Below are positions 10,346 to 23,182 of a stretch of DNA of 64,000 nt, piece after piece. Source of the DNA: Hofstenia miamia (lineage: Eukaryota; Xenacoelomorpha; Acoela); the NCBI GenBank assembly GCA_004352715.1, contig SCFE01000033.1:2113844-2177843 (forward strand), written 5' to 3'. Below the pieces are notes generated by a model. That model was not told the origin of the DNA and made no database searches. It worked only from the letters and a program-made list of their open reading frames with translations. Each line of letters starts with the position of its first letter. Within the stretch, counting starts at the first letter, position 1. The position numbers were made by a program, and so were the translations under genes.

Positions 10346-12330
10346 AAAATATGAAATTTTATGAGCTTAATCAGTGGAATTCACCGTTTTACTGTCTAGT
10401 CTAGAAGGGATGTTGCGTTATCTCAACTCATCCTGGCTAATAAAATTGTAAGTTTCGTATTTATTTAGATAATTATTTTGATTAGTTTATTTCAGAATTT
10501 TCGCATTAAGCCATTTCTATAGAATCTAACACAAAATTTAAAGTCTCTCGTACATTAAGGTATGCCACGTTTCACAATACATTAAATTTACAAAAAAATT
10601 GGTTCTAGATGCTAATAAATAGCGGACATATGTGAAGTGAAAATTGTAAAACCAATATATTTTTCACTGAGTGCCTGTGATTAAATGATAAGTACTCCTT
10701 ACCAGGACGCATTCTATTGGTTTCATTACGAAATATTCAAAAAATAATAATTACTTAAAAAATACAAGCAATCAATTGTAACATATTCGTTTTTAAAATA
10801 AAGCGATGGATTTTTATTAGTAAAGAGCTAATTAATATTGTGGTTTCCAAGACATGTTTAATAAATTTGTTTTTCACCAAAAGTACAAGGAGATTAATTA
10901 ATAAGAAATGTAATCTTCTAGCGTATTGAAATGCAAGTTTGAGCATTAAGCCAAACGGAGGAATAGGTTGGAAAAATCTACAACAATTTTAAACTACTAC
11001 ATATATTATGAAATCGTTTGTAAAAAGAAAATAATATTGAACCTCCGACAAAAAGCTAGCTTTATTAACCATAAATACACTTTGTATTTCTTTGCAGCAA
11101 TGATGTGGAATTTGATATTTACATTTGTTTTGCAAACCTTTAAAATTCACTCAAACCCGTAACTAAGCCGAGAAATAAAATAAAAACCGAGTTTTCGGTT
11201 TTTAGCAGAAGCGATCGCCTAGAATTTTATTCTTGGAGTAAATACCAAAATGCTTACCAAGTTGAAGCGCCCTAAAAAATCCGCGTAAAAAACTTGAAGC
11301 TGAAACCGAACTAATTTCTTGGAAACCGTCGAGCACTAGTGGATATGTATAATTACATCTTATTAACACTCAGTTAGATCATAATTAACACATATTCGCA
11401 ATATGACGCGCATCCTTTTTCTGGTAAAAAGTGTAGAGCAAAAAATGTTTTGAACACCAAGAGCTAAAAAAGCATAACACAAAAAATACACTTGTTACTT
11501 TTGTGACTGAAGGTAGCTCCATTCTGAAATTACTTCCAACCACTGAAAAGTAGCTTAATGAATTAAAATATATATGTTCAAGGCTGTAAATGGGGCAAGA
11601 TATTTTTCTGCAACCCAACCCAAAATTAATTGAATGAACTTTGAGTTTTTAAAGCGAATATTCCAACTAAATTCAAAGTGTGAATCACAAATTACACAAC
11701 CTCAATGGTAATACTTCTGCAAGTTCTTGCTTATAATCCAATATACATGGAACACGTTTGCGGAGAATACATATAAAATTTATTACAGAGTAAAACAGAT
11801 AATTAGTATCAAAGGTAAATATTTTTATCCTGAAATTTAAAAAATTAACACAAACAATATTTAACTCTCCTGCAAAATGTTTTGATTTTTGAATTCTTTT
11901 TAAGCATATCAAATGTTTTTATTGCAGAACGCAAGTAGCCTATTACCTATGCTCGCAATGAAATTGGGAGAACGATTATTAAGAATATACGAAAAAATTA
12001 ATCAAAAAGTCTAATTTATCTCTAGGATCTGAGAAATTCTTTACTAAATTCTTGTAAATCTTTCAAGTAGCAACCAATAGGTAGCAAGTAGTGTACCTTG
12101 CAAATGCGAAACACACTCAGTGCTCAGGAAAATGTGTGATATTAAACATAGTTGAATTCAAATAAATCCAAGGAAATAAAACAGAAAATCAAATAATATC
12201 AGTAATGATTCAAAGAATATATATTATATCAAATTGAATTCTATAAAAAAATTATTAACAAATTAAAAATTTTCAAAGGATCATCACTAAGAAATAACTT
12301 GAGGGTAATTTTATTAAAATATTTATATGA
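10346..12330. other. AT-rich DNA, no gene seen
   Basis: Only short chance frames with skewed Lys/Asn/Ile/Phe content. No motif, terminal repeat or RNA gene was recognised. Confidence 0.6.
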
Positions 12331-12339
12331 TGTGGGAGT

Positions 12340-12720
12340 TAAGTAATAGTCGACAAACTGAACTGTGGGTAAACCACGATCTGGACATTAACCATAGAAG
12401 TACGATTACTAAGGCCGCTTTAACCGAGAGAATTTTTTTGCGAACCCGTGCACGAAGAGCGCTGATCTGTGTTGCCTGATCGATGGAGTTGCGCTTCCCC
12501 GCTTTGTCCAAACAAGGCTACTAACGGTGGTAGCTTAGTGAGCAACCCAAAAACTACTGCGGCACAACAAATTCTGCACAAAATACACGTGACAGCATCT
12601 TCGTCTACCCTATTGCTTGAAGTCCTCTCTAGGTCCAAAGCTCCAGTGACACATTAACATTGACGTTACCCATGAACCGCAGCATGGAGGCTGCCTTGTT
12701 TCAACGTTTTGGTGGCAAAG
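12340..12720. other. Composition island of unknown nature
   Basis: About 380 bases with near-balanced base composition and several CG dinucleotides (GCGCTG, CGATGG, CGCTTCC) inside very AT-rich DNA. Two overlapping minus frames (12323-12511 and 12420-12638) and one plus frame (12469-12657) are open for 60-70 codons. The 12420-12638 frame has a hydrophobic, Cys-rich centre (ILCRICCAAVVFGLL). None shows a family motif. It could be an exon, an old element fragment or a regulatory island. Confidence 0.35.
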
Positions 12721-15654
12721 CCTTTTGGATTCTCTCATATAATGTGAATTTCTACCACCTTTCCTCTATATTTAACTTAGCATTTTTAAGTGACAAATGA
12801 GGGGAAATTACAACATTTTGATAGTTAATTATTTCCCAGAAACGCATATGCTAGCGTTTGTGTAAAAGCCTTGATTTCGTGAATGTCTCATTATTTAAAT
12901 GAATTTTATTTAGAAATCAGTTAGTTTCTAAATTATGTTATTATAGAACAAAACGTTCAGTTTTCTGCAAAAGATTTTAGAATATTATTCACTTAATTAA
13001 TTCCAAACAATGGCACGGATGTTGGAATTAACTGAAGCATTGAACGCAGAGAATGAATTTTATTTTTAATGGAGTAACATATATTTGAAGGTATTAGAAA
13101 AAAGTATTTTTAAAATTTTGAATCAGAAGTTATTTAATACAAAAATCTGAAGTTAGTGTTGGAAAATTTTATTTATCGCTATAGTCTTTTCAACTACCTG
13201 CCATATATACATTTAATAAATTCAAATACATTTTAAACTTGAACAAGCTGAATGCCATCTAGCGTGATAAAATGTGACACAATTTAATGAACATAAATAA
13301 AGTATCAATTGTGAACATGAACTTATTACAGATTTTTGGAAAAGTTTCGGAGTGCAGAAATGGGTGACATGAATCGCTTCAATGAATATAACACAGAATT
13401 TTCTAATTCTTATCATGATTCTAAGAGCAAGAACAAGTAAGTTGTTTATTTTTCTAAAAATGAGATTCTAGGTCACAATAAGAATTTTATTTAAATATTA
13501 ATATTTTATCTTTCATGTCTTAATTTAAGATGATTTAAAATTTTAAAAAATTTGGCTAAAACTACAAATAACTTATTTATCCATCTATAATATATTTCCA
13601 ACAATTAAGATAACTACAACAATAAATTTAATAAAGTATTTAGATTTAGAATAAATCGCTCATTAAATAGAGACCCTTAAGTTGTTCAAATAAAATCAAT
13701 TTTATTGAAAAAGGAAATCTTTTGAATTTTCAATAAATTTCATTTTGAATGACATTATTACCAATTATTAAAATCCATAGAATCAAATACAGAAAATACA
13801 ATACGAATGTCAAACACCATTTGTTTGACAGACACGAGTTTATTTCAATTTTTCAAATAATGAACTAAGCTGTTATTTTCAATTCTATTAATATTTTATG
13901 AAAACTGCATGAGAAAATTTCAACCATTCATCTCAATATATATATATATATATATTTATATCACAAAAAAGAATCATCCCAACGGCAGGCATAATTTTGC
14001 TTCAACTGATCCTAAATAGAAATCCTTCCCGTAATATTTAGTTTCTTTTCAAAATTAATTAATTTTGTCAAAGTTTGTTTACGTGCGTTGGTTAAAACGA
14101 CAACTGCTTGCGAATTTGTCAATCAAGCTGGATAGACATGCCAATAGCAGAAAGCAACATGCATGTACTGAATAATATTTATAATTTTAAACTTACATTG
14201 GATAGACAAAGTATTTCTTAAATTTAGCTGCTTCATGTGAAAATAGATTTCAAAAAATCATTTATGATCAAACAGATATATTCCAGTTGATGTCAATTGA
14301 GCATTGAATATTTTATTTCAAAGTAACAAATTCATGTCTCCTATTTTTATAATAGATGTTTCTAATAAAAGAAGATTTCGGCAACGAAAATTTTAAGGTA
14401 TTTTAGATGTTTGCCTTCAAATTGAGTGAAAAAATATACATAATTTCTCAAAGGTAACATCTTGATTTGTATAGATTAATTTTTTTATCAAGAGCGTACT
14501 TTATCAATCGACGACTCCGTCTGTTATATTATCATTAATTCACTTTCAAAATATATACAAAATGAATGATGCATTTTGCAAGTGCAATAAAATTTATAAA
14601 TATCAATAACTCAAACTATTCAAGGAAGTTATAAATGTGCAGACATCAATTACACGCTATATTAAATATTGCACACGCAGGAGAGATAAAAACATTATAT
14701 CGTTCCTATTGTTAATCGATTTGCAATTTTTCACGAGTAATTGTTCTTAAACTTCCCATAAATACATGTTCACATAAAATTTTGAATTTTTATGTAGAAT
14801 GTTTTATGAGATGTCAAGTAACATAGGTACCTTAAATACATGCTGCCAAATAGTTACGTACCTGAACTCGGGTCAAATCATAAACCTATAAATATGATAA
14901 ATATTTGCAATCATATAAATTTTTAACAATATGAATTTATCAAGAATTACATAATCCGATGCTGATGGAACATCCAAATTCTGTGGTCCCCTTTTCAAAA
15001 AGTTAATTTGAGCCTCAATTGATTCGAAGTGATCAGGAAAAATTCCAAGATTAACTATGATCAGGCAAAAACAAAATATTTATATTTGACTTTCAAAATT
15101 GGGTCCTTAACAATCATTAAACAATTCTTCAAACTTTGTCAATGTAAAAATTATTTTATTCGATTTGAAGGTAAAAAATCAAAGTAAACAACTTCTCTCT
15201 AGGTAAACCTGCTCCGAAAATTTTGCGAAAACTAAATCATAAAAAATCTGCTTAGAAGGAATGAACTGGTTAGCAAGGTGTGGCACTTGGATTTCTTTCT
15301 GAAATGATCAATAATGCATTTAGTTTAAATAATATCTTTAAGAAAAGCATGTTAAATATTAATTCAATTATATGTTTGCAAAAGAATTGAATAGACTAAT
15401 TGCAGACTGTGCAATTCGGACAAAAAACAATTGTAATGAAATAATATGGCACTTTTCTTCTGAAAATCCTTCTAACTATTTTTCAATGTAGACTTTAAAA
15501 TTATTCATATTTTTTGAATCCATGTTTTGAAGAAAGCTTTAAACTTATAGTTGTCAGTGGCTATAGAGGCTTAATTTAAAAATTTAATGTGCTTTATCCG
15601 GAAAGAGGTTCACATATTTATATAGTGGCCAAATTATGAAATTTTATTGTATCC
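12721..15654. other. AT-rich DNA, no gene seen
   Basis: Contains a short (TA)n run at 13936-13955. No coding frame, terminal repeat or RNA gene recognised. Confidence 0.6.
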
Positions 15655-15685
15655 AGACTTTGTGGACACCCTGTATATATATTGA
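15655..15685 (-). repeat. Possible mariner-type terminus next to TA
   Basis: CTTTGTGGACACCCTG is followed by TATATA. On the minus strand this reads TA-CAGGGTGTCCACAAAG, a common form of Tc1/mariner-type termini that insert at TA. No partner terminus was found, so it is at most a solo end. Confidence 0.3.
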
Positions 15686-15769
15686 AAAGCATTCCAAATT
15701 TTTAAAGGCTGCCAGCCAATAAGTTCATCTAAAATTGGCAAATGCATTAAATAACAATGCACCTCTCTG

Positions 15770-15945
15770 CATTCTTTTTATTAACACTCCTTGGAATAGG
15801 TAAAGGAATTTTTTTTGTCCTTAGCAGATACCAGTCTTGCAGTACGAGTGGGAATCCGTCACCACATATGGCCAGAATCTTCGTAGCCGAAATATAATGT
15901 TTGTAGAGGCATAGGTTCAATAATATGCTCAAGATTTGTTTCAAT
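15770..15945 (+). repeat. Dispersed repeat family A, copy 2
   Basis: Contains CTTGGAATAGGTAAAGG, then CAGATACCAGTCTTGCAG, then a locally GC-richer tail (GGGAATCCGTCACC, GGCCAGAATCTTCG). The first two blocks match 9395-9560. A minus-strand 65-codon frame covers it, but its residues follow from the repeat and show no domain. Confidence 0.45.
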
Positions 15946-16455
15946 AGTGAATGCTGCTTTGCTTAATTAAAATTAATTTTGAGAATTGAATTGATTGATT
16001 TCATCCTGAACAGTCTTAGAATCGCTCCAATTACCACTAAATTTAAAATCAACTGTGATTTAACTGTTGAATTAGGTGTATCAAGCAATTATTGTTTGAA
16101 ATTCCTTGTGAATTATTGTTCTTAAAAATTTTTATAAAGCTAAAAATACACTTTATATATTTGATTGCTATAGAAAGATTTTCCAGTAGTTGTAGCTTGA
16201 TTTTATTAAAGGTTTCCCAGAAAACTCCAGCCAATTGTATTGGAGTTAATGACGTTCAATGAATCAGCAAAATATTAAAAAATGTGATATTAGTATTAAA
16301 TAAAAGTGTTTAAAAACAGCATTACTGAATACAACTATGGCGAAGATAGTGATGAAGTTTTAAGATGTTATTATATTTTGATGTAGTTATATTAATACAT
16401 ATCAAAATATGAAAAATTCCTCACTTACTGCAAAACTTATTATTAAAATATTAAA
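15946..16455. other. AT-rich DNA, no gene seen
   Basis: No motif or frame worth naming. Confidence 0.6.
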
Positions 16456-16570
16456 CTGTTTTTTTGTATTGTGGTGTGGGGCATGTGGTGTGGATTAGTA
16501 GACGGTTTTTGTGGCCTTGTGAGGATTATGGGTTGAAAAATATCGCCCCATGGCAAGCATGGGTAAACGG
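16456..16570 (+). repeat. Dispersed repeat family B, copy 2 (diverged)
   Basis: G/T-rich stretch with TGTGGTGTGGGGC-like sequence, then GGTTGAAAAATATCG and CATGGCAAGCATGGG. It matches copy 1 at 10262-10345 in block order only. Confidence 0.3.
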
Positions 16571-19500
16571 CTTTAACTCTTTAAACTATCTAGGTTAATA
16601 TATGTAAGAGTAGAAAGTATTTACTGTCTGAATATTTATGTTTTGTTTTGGATTTCCTATGGAGAGCGATTAATTGCAAAACATAAATAGAAAAAATGGT
16701 ATAAAATGGTATCATTTTAGGATATGCCAGACTGTAAGGCCTACTAAAATAGCTAAAAACGCATAAAGAAAATAACCTAGAGACGCAATCATAGAAACTT
16801 TGGTCTAAACTAAGTAATTTATTGCATAAACTCAATTCCGCTTTCCCATACTTCATTTTTCTTATGTAACGTCAACCATGCCTCTTCTTTGAAAACTATT
16901 GCGTTCCCATATAATTATAGGTATACCTTTGAACTAATATCCGGGCATATTGCGTTAGCAATCAATCACCAATCGCAGTGATGACGTCACTCTTTACTAA
17001 GTACCGAAGCTTGCATTATTTTTATCAGTTTTACTATGGTTTTGCTTCAAGCGTTCCTGACTAACATTGATTGGTCTTTTCCTGTTTTTCTTTCAATTTC
17101 TAGATAGTATTTTTCCGATTTTAGGAATAATAAATATAAAAACTTTAAAACAGCATTATTCATATTTGCAGACGAATTAATTTATTTCTCTGATTATTCA
17201 AAATCGATTGAATCCTTAATTTTGTCTGTTGCTAGAAATTGCTAGAATAATTCCTTCATTAAATTAATGTCTGCAGCTCTTGGTTAAATCAATAATTGAA
17301 AGATTAAATCAACGTTTTATTCATTGCACATAGCACAAAGAGTAATTCGAAAAACTTCTATTGTTGCAGCAAAAACACAATGTTAGTGTGTTGTAGACCT
17401 AGAAAATATATTTGAAACATTAAAATGCGGACTAATCTCTTCGTGATTGATAGAATTGATAAATTGCAAGTCATATGGGATGCATTAATCATTCAGCTTT
17501 AATTATTTTACTATGTATGTATATATATATATATTCACGACAAGAAAAATCGGGCCAAGAAAAATCTACACAAGAAGAAATGTACATCTAACTTCTCTAC
17601 TTTAAGATGCTACATTTCTAGAAATTTAATACACTTCTTTATCCTTGAAACCCTCTAATTTGCTTGGTGTAGCCTTTGTTTGCTTGGTTGTAGATCCACA
17701 AAACTAAAAGGGCATTGTAGATATTCTTTATAGTGGACATTTTGCAGAATTTTACATCATTTCCTTACTTGCAAATATATTTTCTGCTTCTCTTTTCATC
17801 TTTTGTACTGCAAATCACCAGGCCTTGATTGTTTCCGATTGTCAGCAGCTTCTGAGAGCGCGTGCATTTTTACCAGCCTTGTTTAACAGACTTTTTTCTG
17901 GAGCAGTCACGATTAAAGATTTTCATTGATTAACTTTTGCACTTTTTTCAATCGGTAATCCTTAATTTTAACTTCATAGTAGTTAACTTTCGAAATTCAA
18001 TATTTTTTATTTGTTGGTAATTTTCCAAAAGCCTAGTTAAAGCAAAACTGAGAAAAGTTAAACATTCTTGGCTTGGTCAATGACAAAAACATTGAATATA
18101 GTTAATAACGTAGTGGGATCACCAAGATTGTGGTATTTAAAAAATTGAAGACATTTTTGAGGAAGTAACGTAATGACATACCATACAAAACATTAGTTGT
18201 ATAAAACTACAAAAACTGGTCGATAGATTTTACCGCAATTGAGAAATTTTTCTATCTCTTAAATATGAATATACCGAACTCAACAGGAAATAAGGATGTA
18301 GCAAATATACTTTTATTAAAGTTTTGCCAAATAATTTAACTGTAGTTATGAAGCAAAGAACTTGAAAGTTACTACAGGCAAAAAAAATTCTTAAATTTTG
18401 CGGATAGCTAGACCAAGGTATGTTAGAAACTTTTAATGAAATTTATACATTAAAATTAAATAGCGTAAATTTTAAATTTCATTTTCCAACAAATTGTCTA
18501 TAAATGATATTGCATTCACTACATTTGAATTCAGTTGTGCACACTGTAGGCAAATATTTTTTAAAATGCTGGCCCATTTTTCAAATCTATTGTGCTACTT
18601 GTTTCAGACTATACCTACTCCTGATCTTGGTGACATTTTTATACGCTTGTCACTCTTAAATTCATAGCCACAACCACATGTAAAAATTATATATATTATA
18701 TATTTCCATTTAGTTTGTAGTGCTTAATTAATTTTTTTATATTTTTGCCTTGTACCATTAATCTAATGCAATAAATTGCTTTTGACTCTAATTGTGAATA
18801 TTGTCTACGTTATAAGTTTAACAAATACTGACCACCCTGTAAGTAACCACTGATAGCTACAAGTCTTATATTTAATAAATAGTATATCTACGATTATATT
18901 ACTTTGATGAGTATTACAATAATATTAGTAGGAATAAAATCTTATTGACTTCACTACATATAATATTAATGAAATAAATGATAAAAGGTATTTGAATACG
19001 TATGTGTAAAACGCATTTTTTATAGTTTTTTAAGGTCAAATAAATTTTCCATAGACTTTTCATATCTTTGGAAAAATAAAATTTCTTTCCATAGAACAAT
19101 TTCTATTCAAATGCCTATGAAGTTGAACATTAATATTCAGTATTGTATCTTAATATATTTAGTAAATGATAAAATAACAATTTTAGAACAGCAGCTGCAG
19201 TCTATAACATTAAAGTATAAATAGTTATTATCACATCAATTGAATAATAAAACATTTCAACATAATATGATAAATTCAAAGTTCAGCCGGTGATCAATTA
19301 AACTTTGAAGATTGAAATTAAAATAGTATTTTTCAACCATTTGTATTTTCTTTTAATAGACGGATTAGAATCTCATTTGATTCTTATCCAATTCTACTTC
19401 AAATATACACATGAAAATTTGCCCAAATATTTTTAGTCGTTTCTATACAAACACGATTTCAAAAACATTAAAATACCTTTTCAAACATGCACAGCATGGT

Positions 19501-22171
19501 GCCATAAATTCTAAACAGTTTTGAAAAATCTTTGTGTGATTACCAAAAATAAAATCCCTGGGCAAGTTCCCGAGGGACATAAAATTTCTTGATTTTCAAT
19601 TACAAAGACCGAAAATAATGTTTTAAGAATGTGCTGCAATATCGTGAGATTGCCTACCTGTTGCACAGCAACAAAATCAAGTTTATTGTGGTAGACTTTA
19701 TGTCTCAATTGCCTGTTAAATAGAAGCTTCAACTAATGAATATTATCTTGAGTGACTAAAAACACAAATAAGTTCTGATACTCTGAGAGACTTGCTAATA
19801 CTCAGAGTGGATTTAGACATCAGTTGCTTTTACAAAATTTTAGAGTTTTGCAAGCAACTTGAGAGTAGGAATTCTGAAAAATACATGTGTTTCAACAATG
19901 TATTTAAATAATAATGTTGTGCTAATTGGATTAAAATTATATCTACTGAATTTTATATGTTTTTTGAACAATGAAATAATTTATGACTTTCTAATTATTG
20001 TAATTTTTTTATTGAAATACGTTCAATACAGTTTCTTTGTAGTTATTAACAGGCAAACTCTGCCGTCAGCATGGTATTCGTGACGGAAGTCTGTATTGCT
20101 TAAGTTGACTTTGTGTAAAAGCAAAGATGTTAAAAATAAAGGAAATAATTCTGTATTCTGCTACTTTCAATTATTTCTTGAGTAAGTGGTTTCAGAACAT
20201 TGAAAACTAATTGATAGAAAATCGTATCATTAAAAAATTTATAGTGAGTATCACGAAATATTACATAATCTCAAAATAATTGCTACGGGAAATTTAACCT
20301 CTTAGGTTGGAAACATAAAGCGTAGAAGCATGTTTAGTTTCGTTTTATGTTATCGGTATTTTGTTGAGTTGCAAATATATTCTACCTTCCAAGAGTTCAC
20401 AATTATAAAGATTATCTTAAATTTTAAGAAAACGTACAGTTGTCAAGATACACATAGCACAGGAAGGCACATTTAAGAACTAAGTAAATGCAAAAGAAAG
20501 TGTCTGAGAACTGCATGCATCGAACATTATTAGTTTAAGTCACGCTCATATTTGATGAAATGTAATTTGCATTCATTACTGATCACTAGACTTAAAATAC
20601 TGAGAAATGCTGACTTTAAATTTCCATTCCCACAGACAAAACTGAATCACCGTGCCCAGTCCTTGCCCATGGGTCTCCATTCGGAAACCATTATCAACTG
20701 CAATCAAAATTTCATGTTATATTTGGGAGTTAAATTATTCTTCATACTTTCTTAACATTTGCAAATGATTGCAGCCTTAGATTATGAAATTTTCTAGATA
20801 TTGCAGGCGTTATTTCAAAGATTATCATGAATCTAAAATGCAATTACGGTATACATTAATACTAAATCATTGGTTTCAATTTAAGTGACACTTGGCGATA
20901 TAAGATAAATCTTATCTAACCCTATATGCAATTATAATATATTGGAAAAGGATATGTTTGGTATCAATGAAAGTCTCGAGGATATGCAGTATTAATCAAT
21001 GGCTTCAGAGACCAATTGAAGATTAACGCAAATGAAAATACACTCATCATATCGAAATAAATTAGATAAATTTAACAAATTTGTCGATGTCTACATAATA
21101 TGAATTTGATATTATTCAAATAAGTACTTTCCGCATTTCTAATTTTACTCTTAGATTTTCGCATTTTCGATGTTATATTCGGAGAATACACATTTGTCTC
21201 TTGCCAGACTACTAATATTAGCTCCAATCCATCTCATGATCAAAGTGTAATGTTATTTTAATAAGTTAATGCCATAAAAATTGCCAATGCAATTTTATGC
21301 AATTTGTCTAATATTTCACAACACTGATAACTGCGGATACACCCACACACTGGTAATATCCAAATAGAAGTCTGCAAATACCATAATATTTTTATGCTCT
21401 GATTAGTATATCATAGGCTTGAGGTGCACATAGATATATGAAACTAGGTGGAATTTGTGGGTTTAAATATTCGGAGAAATGTTTGCCTTCATATTTTTGC
21501 TCATGAATTATATAATTCCTTAGAATCATGAACATTAGACACATAGTAGGCCTATTCTGGGATTTTAGTTTGTCAATCATATGACAATGTGGCCTGACTA
21601 GCGCCTTAAAATTTCAGACAGATAAAAATGTGAAAAGAATTCTCCAAAAATATTATATTTGGAGTGTATATGGATAATAATGAATCAAAATCAAAGCCTT
21701 GAAAATTTAATGTGCAATCTTTTGTTTGACAGGTTTGATAATGACCTCTGGTATTAAAATTCAATTATAGCTTAGACATTTTGGTAAATAAAACGGAAGT
21801 TTCACAGTTTTATTCAGAATAAATTTATATTGATGGTGGTTTAGGCAAAACCGTTGGTTTGAAAATAATTAATAAAATATATCTTTCCCAAAGTCTCTAA
21901 AGATTTCATTTTCATTACAGACGTTAGTCAATCTTAATATTCTGTTTTTAACTTTAAAAAGTATTAAATTTGTTCAACATTCGTCTGTTAAGACAATCCT
22001 CCAGAGGTTACAGACTTAAAGTAAACACTAGGAAAATTACTGATAATTGTCTAAGGCTAGTAAGAAATTTGTTACCATTAAAATGAACTTATTGGAATTT
22101 CAACCAGTGTCTTAGTTTTTTAAATGCCTAAAAATGAGTATTTTGTCCTGTATTTTTAATATGTGAAATAA
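16571..22171. other. AT-rich DNA, no gene seen
   Basis: 5.6 kb without a coding frame that shows a motif. It holds a perfect CRE octamer TGACGTCA (16982-16989), a short (TA)n at 17521-17534 and a small CCGTCA/TGACGG inverted repeat near 20062-20085. Nothing else was recognised. Confidence 0.6.
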
Positions 22172-22179
22172 GTATCTAA

Positions 22180-22356
22180 TAGAGATGTAACCATCCGATA
22201 AATGTCTTACCTGGTCGTCACCGCTTTCAAAAATCGCGTACTGCGGCATTTGGCAAACAAAACATATATTACATTTGCAATTACAGAATGCGCATATATC
22301 GGCGCCGATTATTTTGGCAGATTAGTCACCGTAAATAGCAGTGGTGCCTATTTCTA
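22180..22356. mobile_element. hAT-type MITE (177 bp) with near-perfect 8-bp TSD
   Basis: The left end TAGAGATGTAACCATCC and the reverse complement of the right end (TAGAAATAGGCACCACTG) form imperfect inverted termini. The flanks are GTATCTAA (22172-22179) and GTATCTAG (22357-22364), a target duplication with 7 of 8 matches. Local GC is higher than around it. It has no coding capacity, so it would depend on a hAT transposase elsewhere. Confidence 0.75.
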
Positions 22357-22364
22357 GTATCTAG

Positions 22365-22834
22365 TAATTAGGCGCATAATTCTACTCGATTTGTTCCAAT
22401 TTCATCCATCATGTGTACATCGAATTTAGCTGATTTCGTAAGCTATTATCAAAATATGGGTGGCTTTGAGTGTGCTCAAAAAGTCTTGAGGGCGCTCCTA
22501 CCTAATGAGACCTTATTATTTATTTCTGCTTTTAAGATATTTACCATGAGACACTTTTGAAACCAATGTTTCAATTTTTCAAAACTCACATAATAAATTA
22601 AAACTTTGAATTAGACAGTATCATGGCAACCAATTGTGTCTATTTTTTAGAAAAAACTTCTAACCGTAATATCTCAAAATATACTTGGCTAATGGTTTGT
22701 GTTTTTGTGTAGACATAGTGCTGCTCCCCCCCCCTTAGCAATTTAAAAATCAACATTTTACGCAAAGAAAAAAATCAATTTGGCTAAAATTTTTAGGTTC
22801 TAATTTTTCTATTTATTCTTTACTTCATAAAAGT
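22365..22834. other. AT-rich spacer between two MITEs
   Basis: No gene. It contains a C10-type homopolymer near 22727-22736. Confidence 0.6.
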
Positions 22835-22842
22835 ACTAGGAG

Positions 22843-23174
22843 CAGACTTGTCAAAGAGCCGAAATTTCTAAGCTCGGCTCGATTCGGTTCAGGTCACAAC
22901 ATAGAATCTTTCAATGAAGCTTGTTGCAGCTCAATAATTTTTAAAAACATTGTGCTCTTGAAACATTTTTCGTAGCTTTTCCCATTATTTAATAAACATT
23001 TATAAACTGAGATTATAAGAAAGGCATTTTGAATGAAAAAATAAGAAAAAATTGCAGAATCAAATTAACAAGCATTACTATAAATTTGCTTTGTTTAAAA
23101 AAGACTCGTATTGGGCTCGTTCTATGTCCAATACTCTACTCGACTCGGCTCATCTCGACTCGTTGACAAGTCTG
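22843..23174. mobile_element. hAT-type MITE (332 bp) with perfect 8-bp TSD
   Basis: Starts CAGACTTGTCAAAGAG and ends CGTTGACAAGTCTG, so the termini are inverted repeats (CAGACTTGTCAA both ways). Next to each end lie further inverted GAGCCGA/CTCGGCTC-type motifs. The flanks are ACTAGGAG at 22835-22842 and ACTAGGAG at 23175-23182, a perfect 8-bp duplication as hAT elements make. A 92-codon plus frame that crosses its right end is chance. The intact TSD points to a fairly recent insertion. Confidence 0.92.
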
Positions 23175-23182
23175 ACTAGGAG

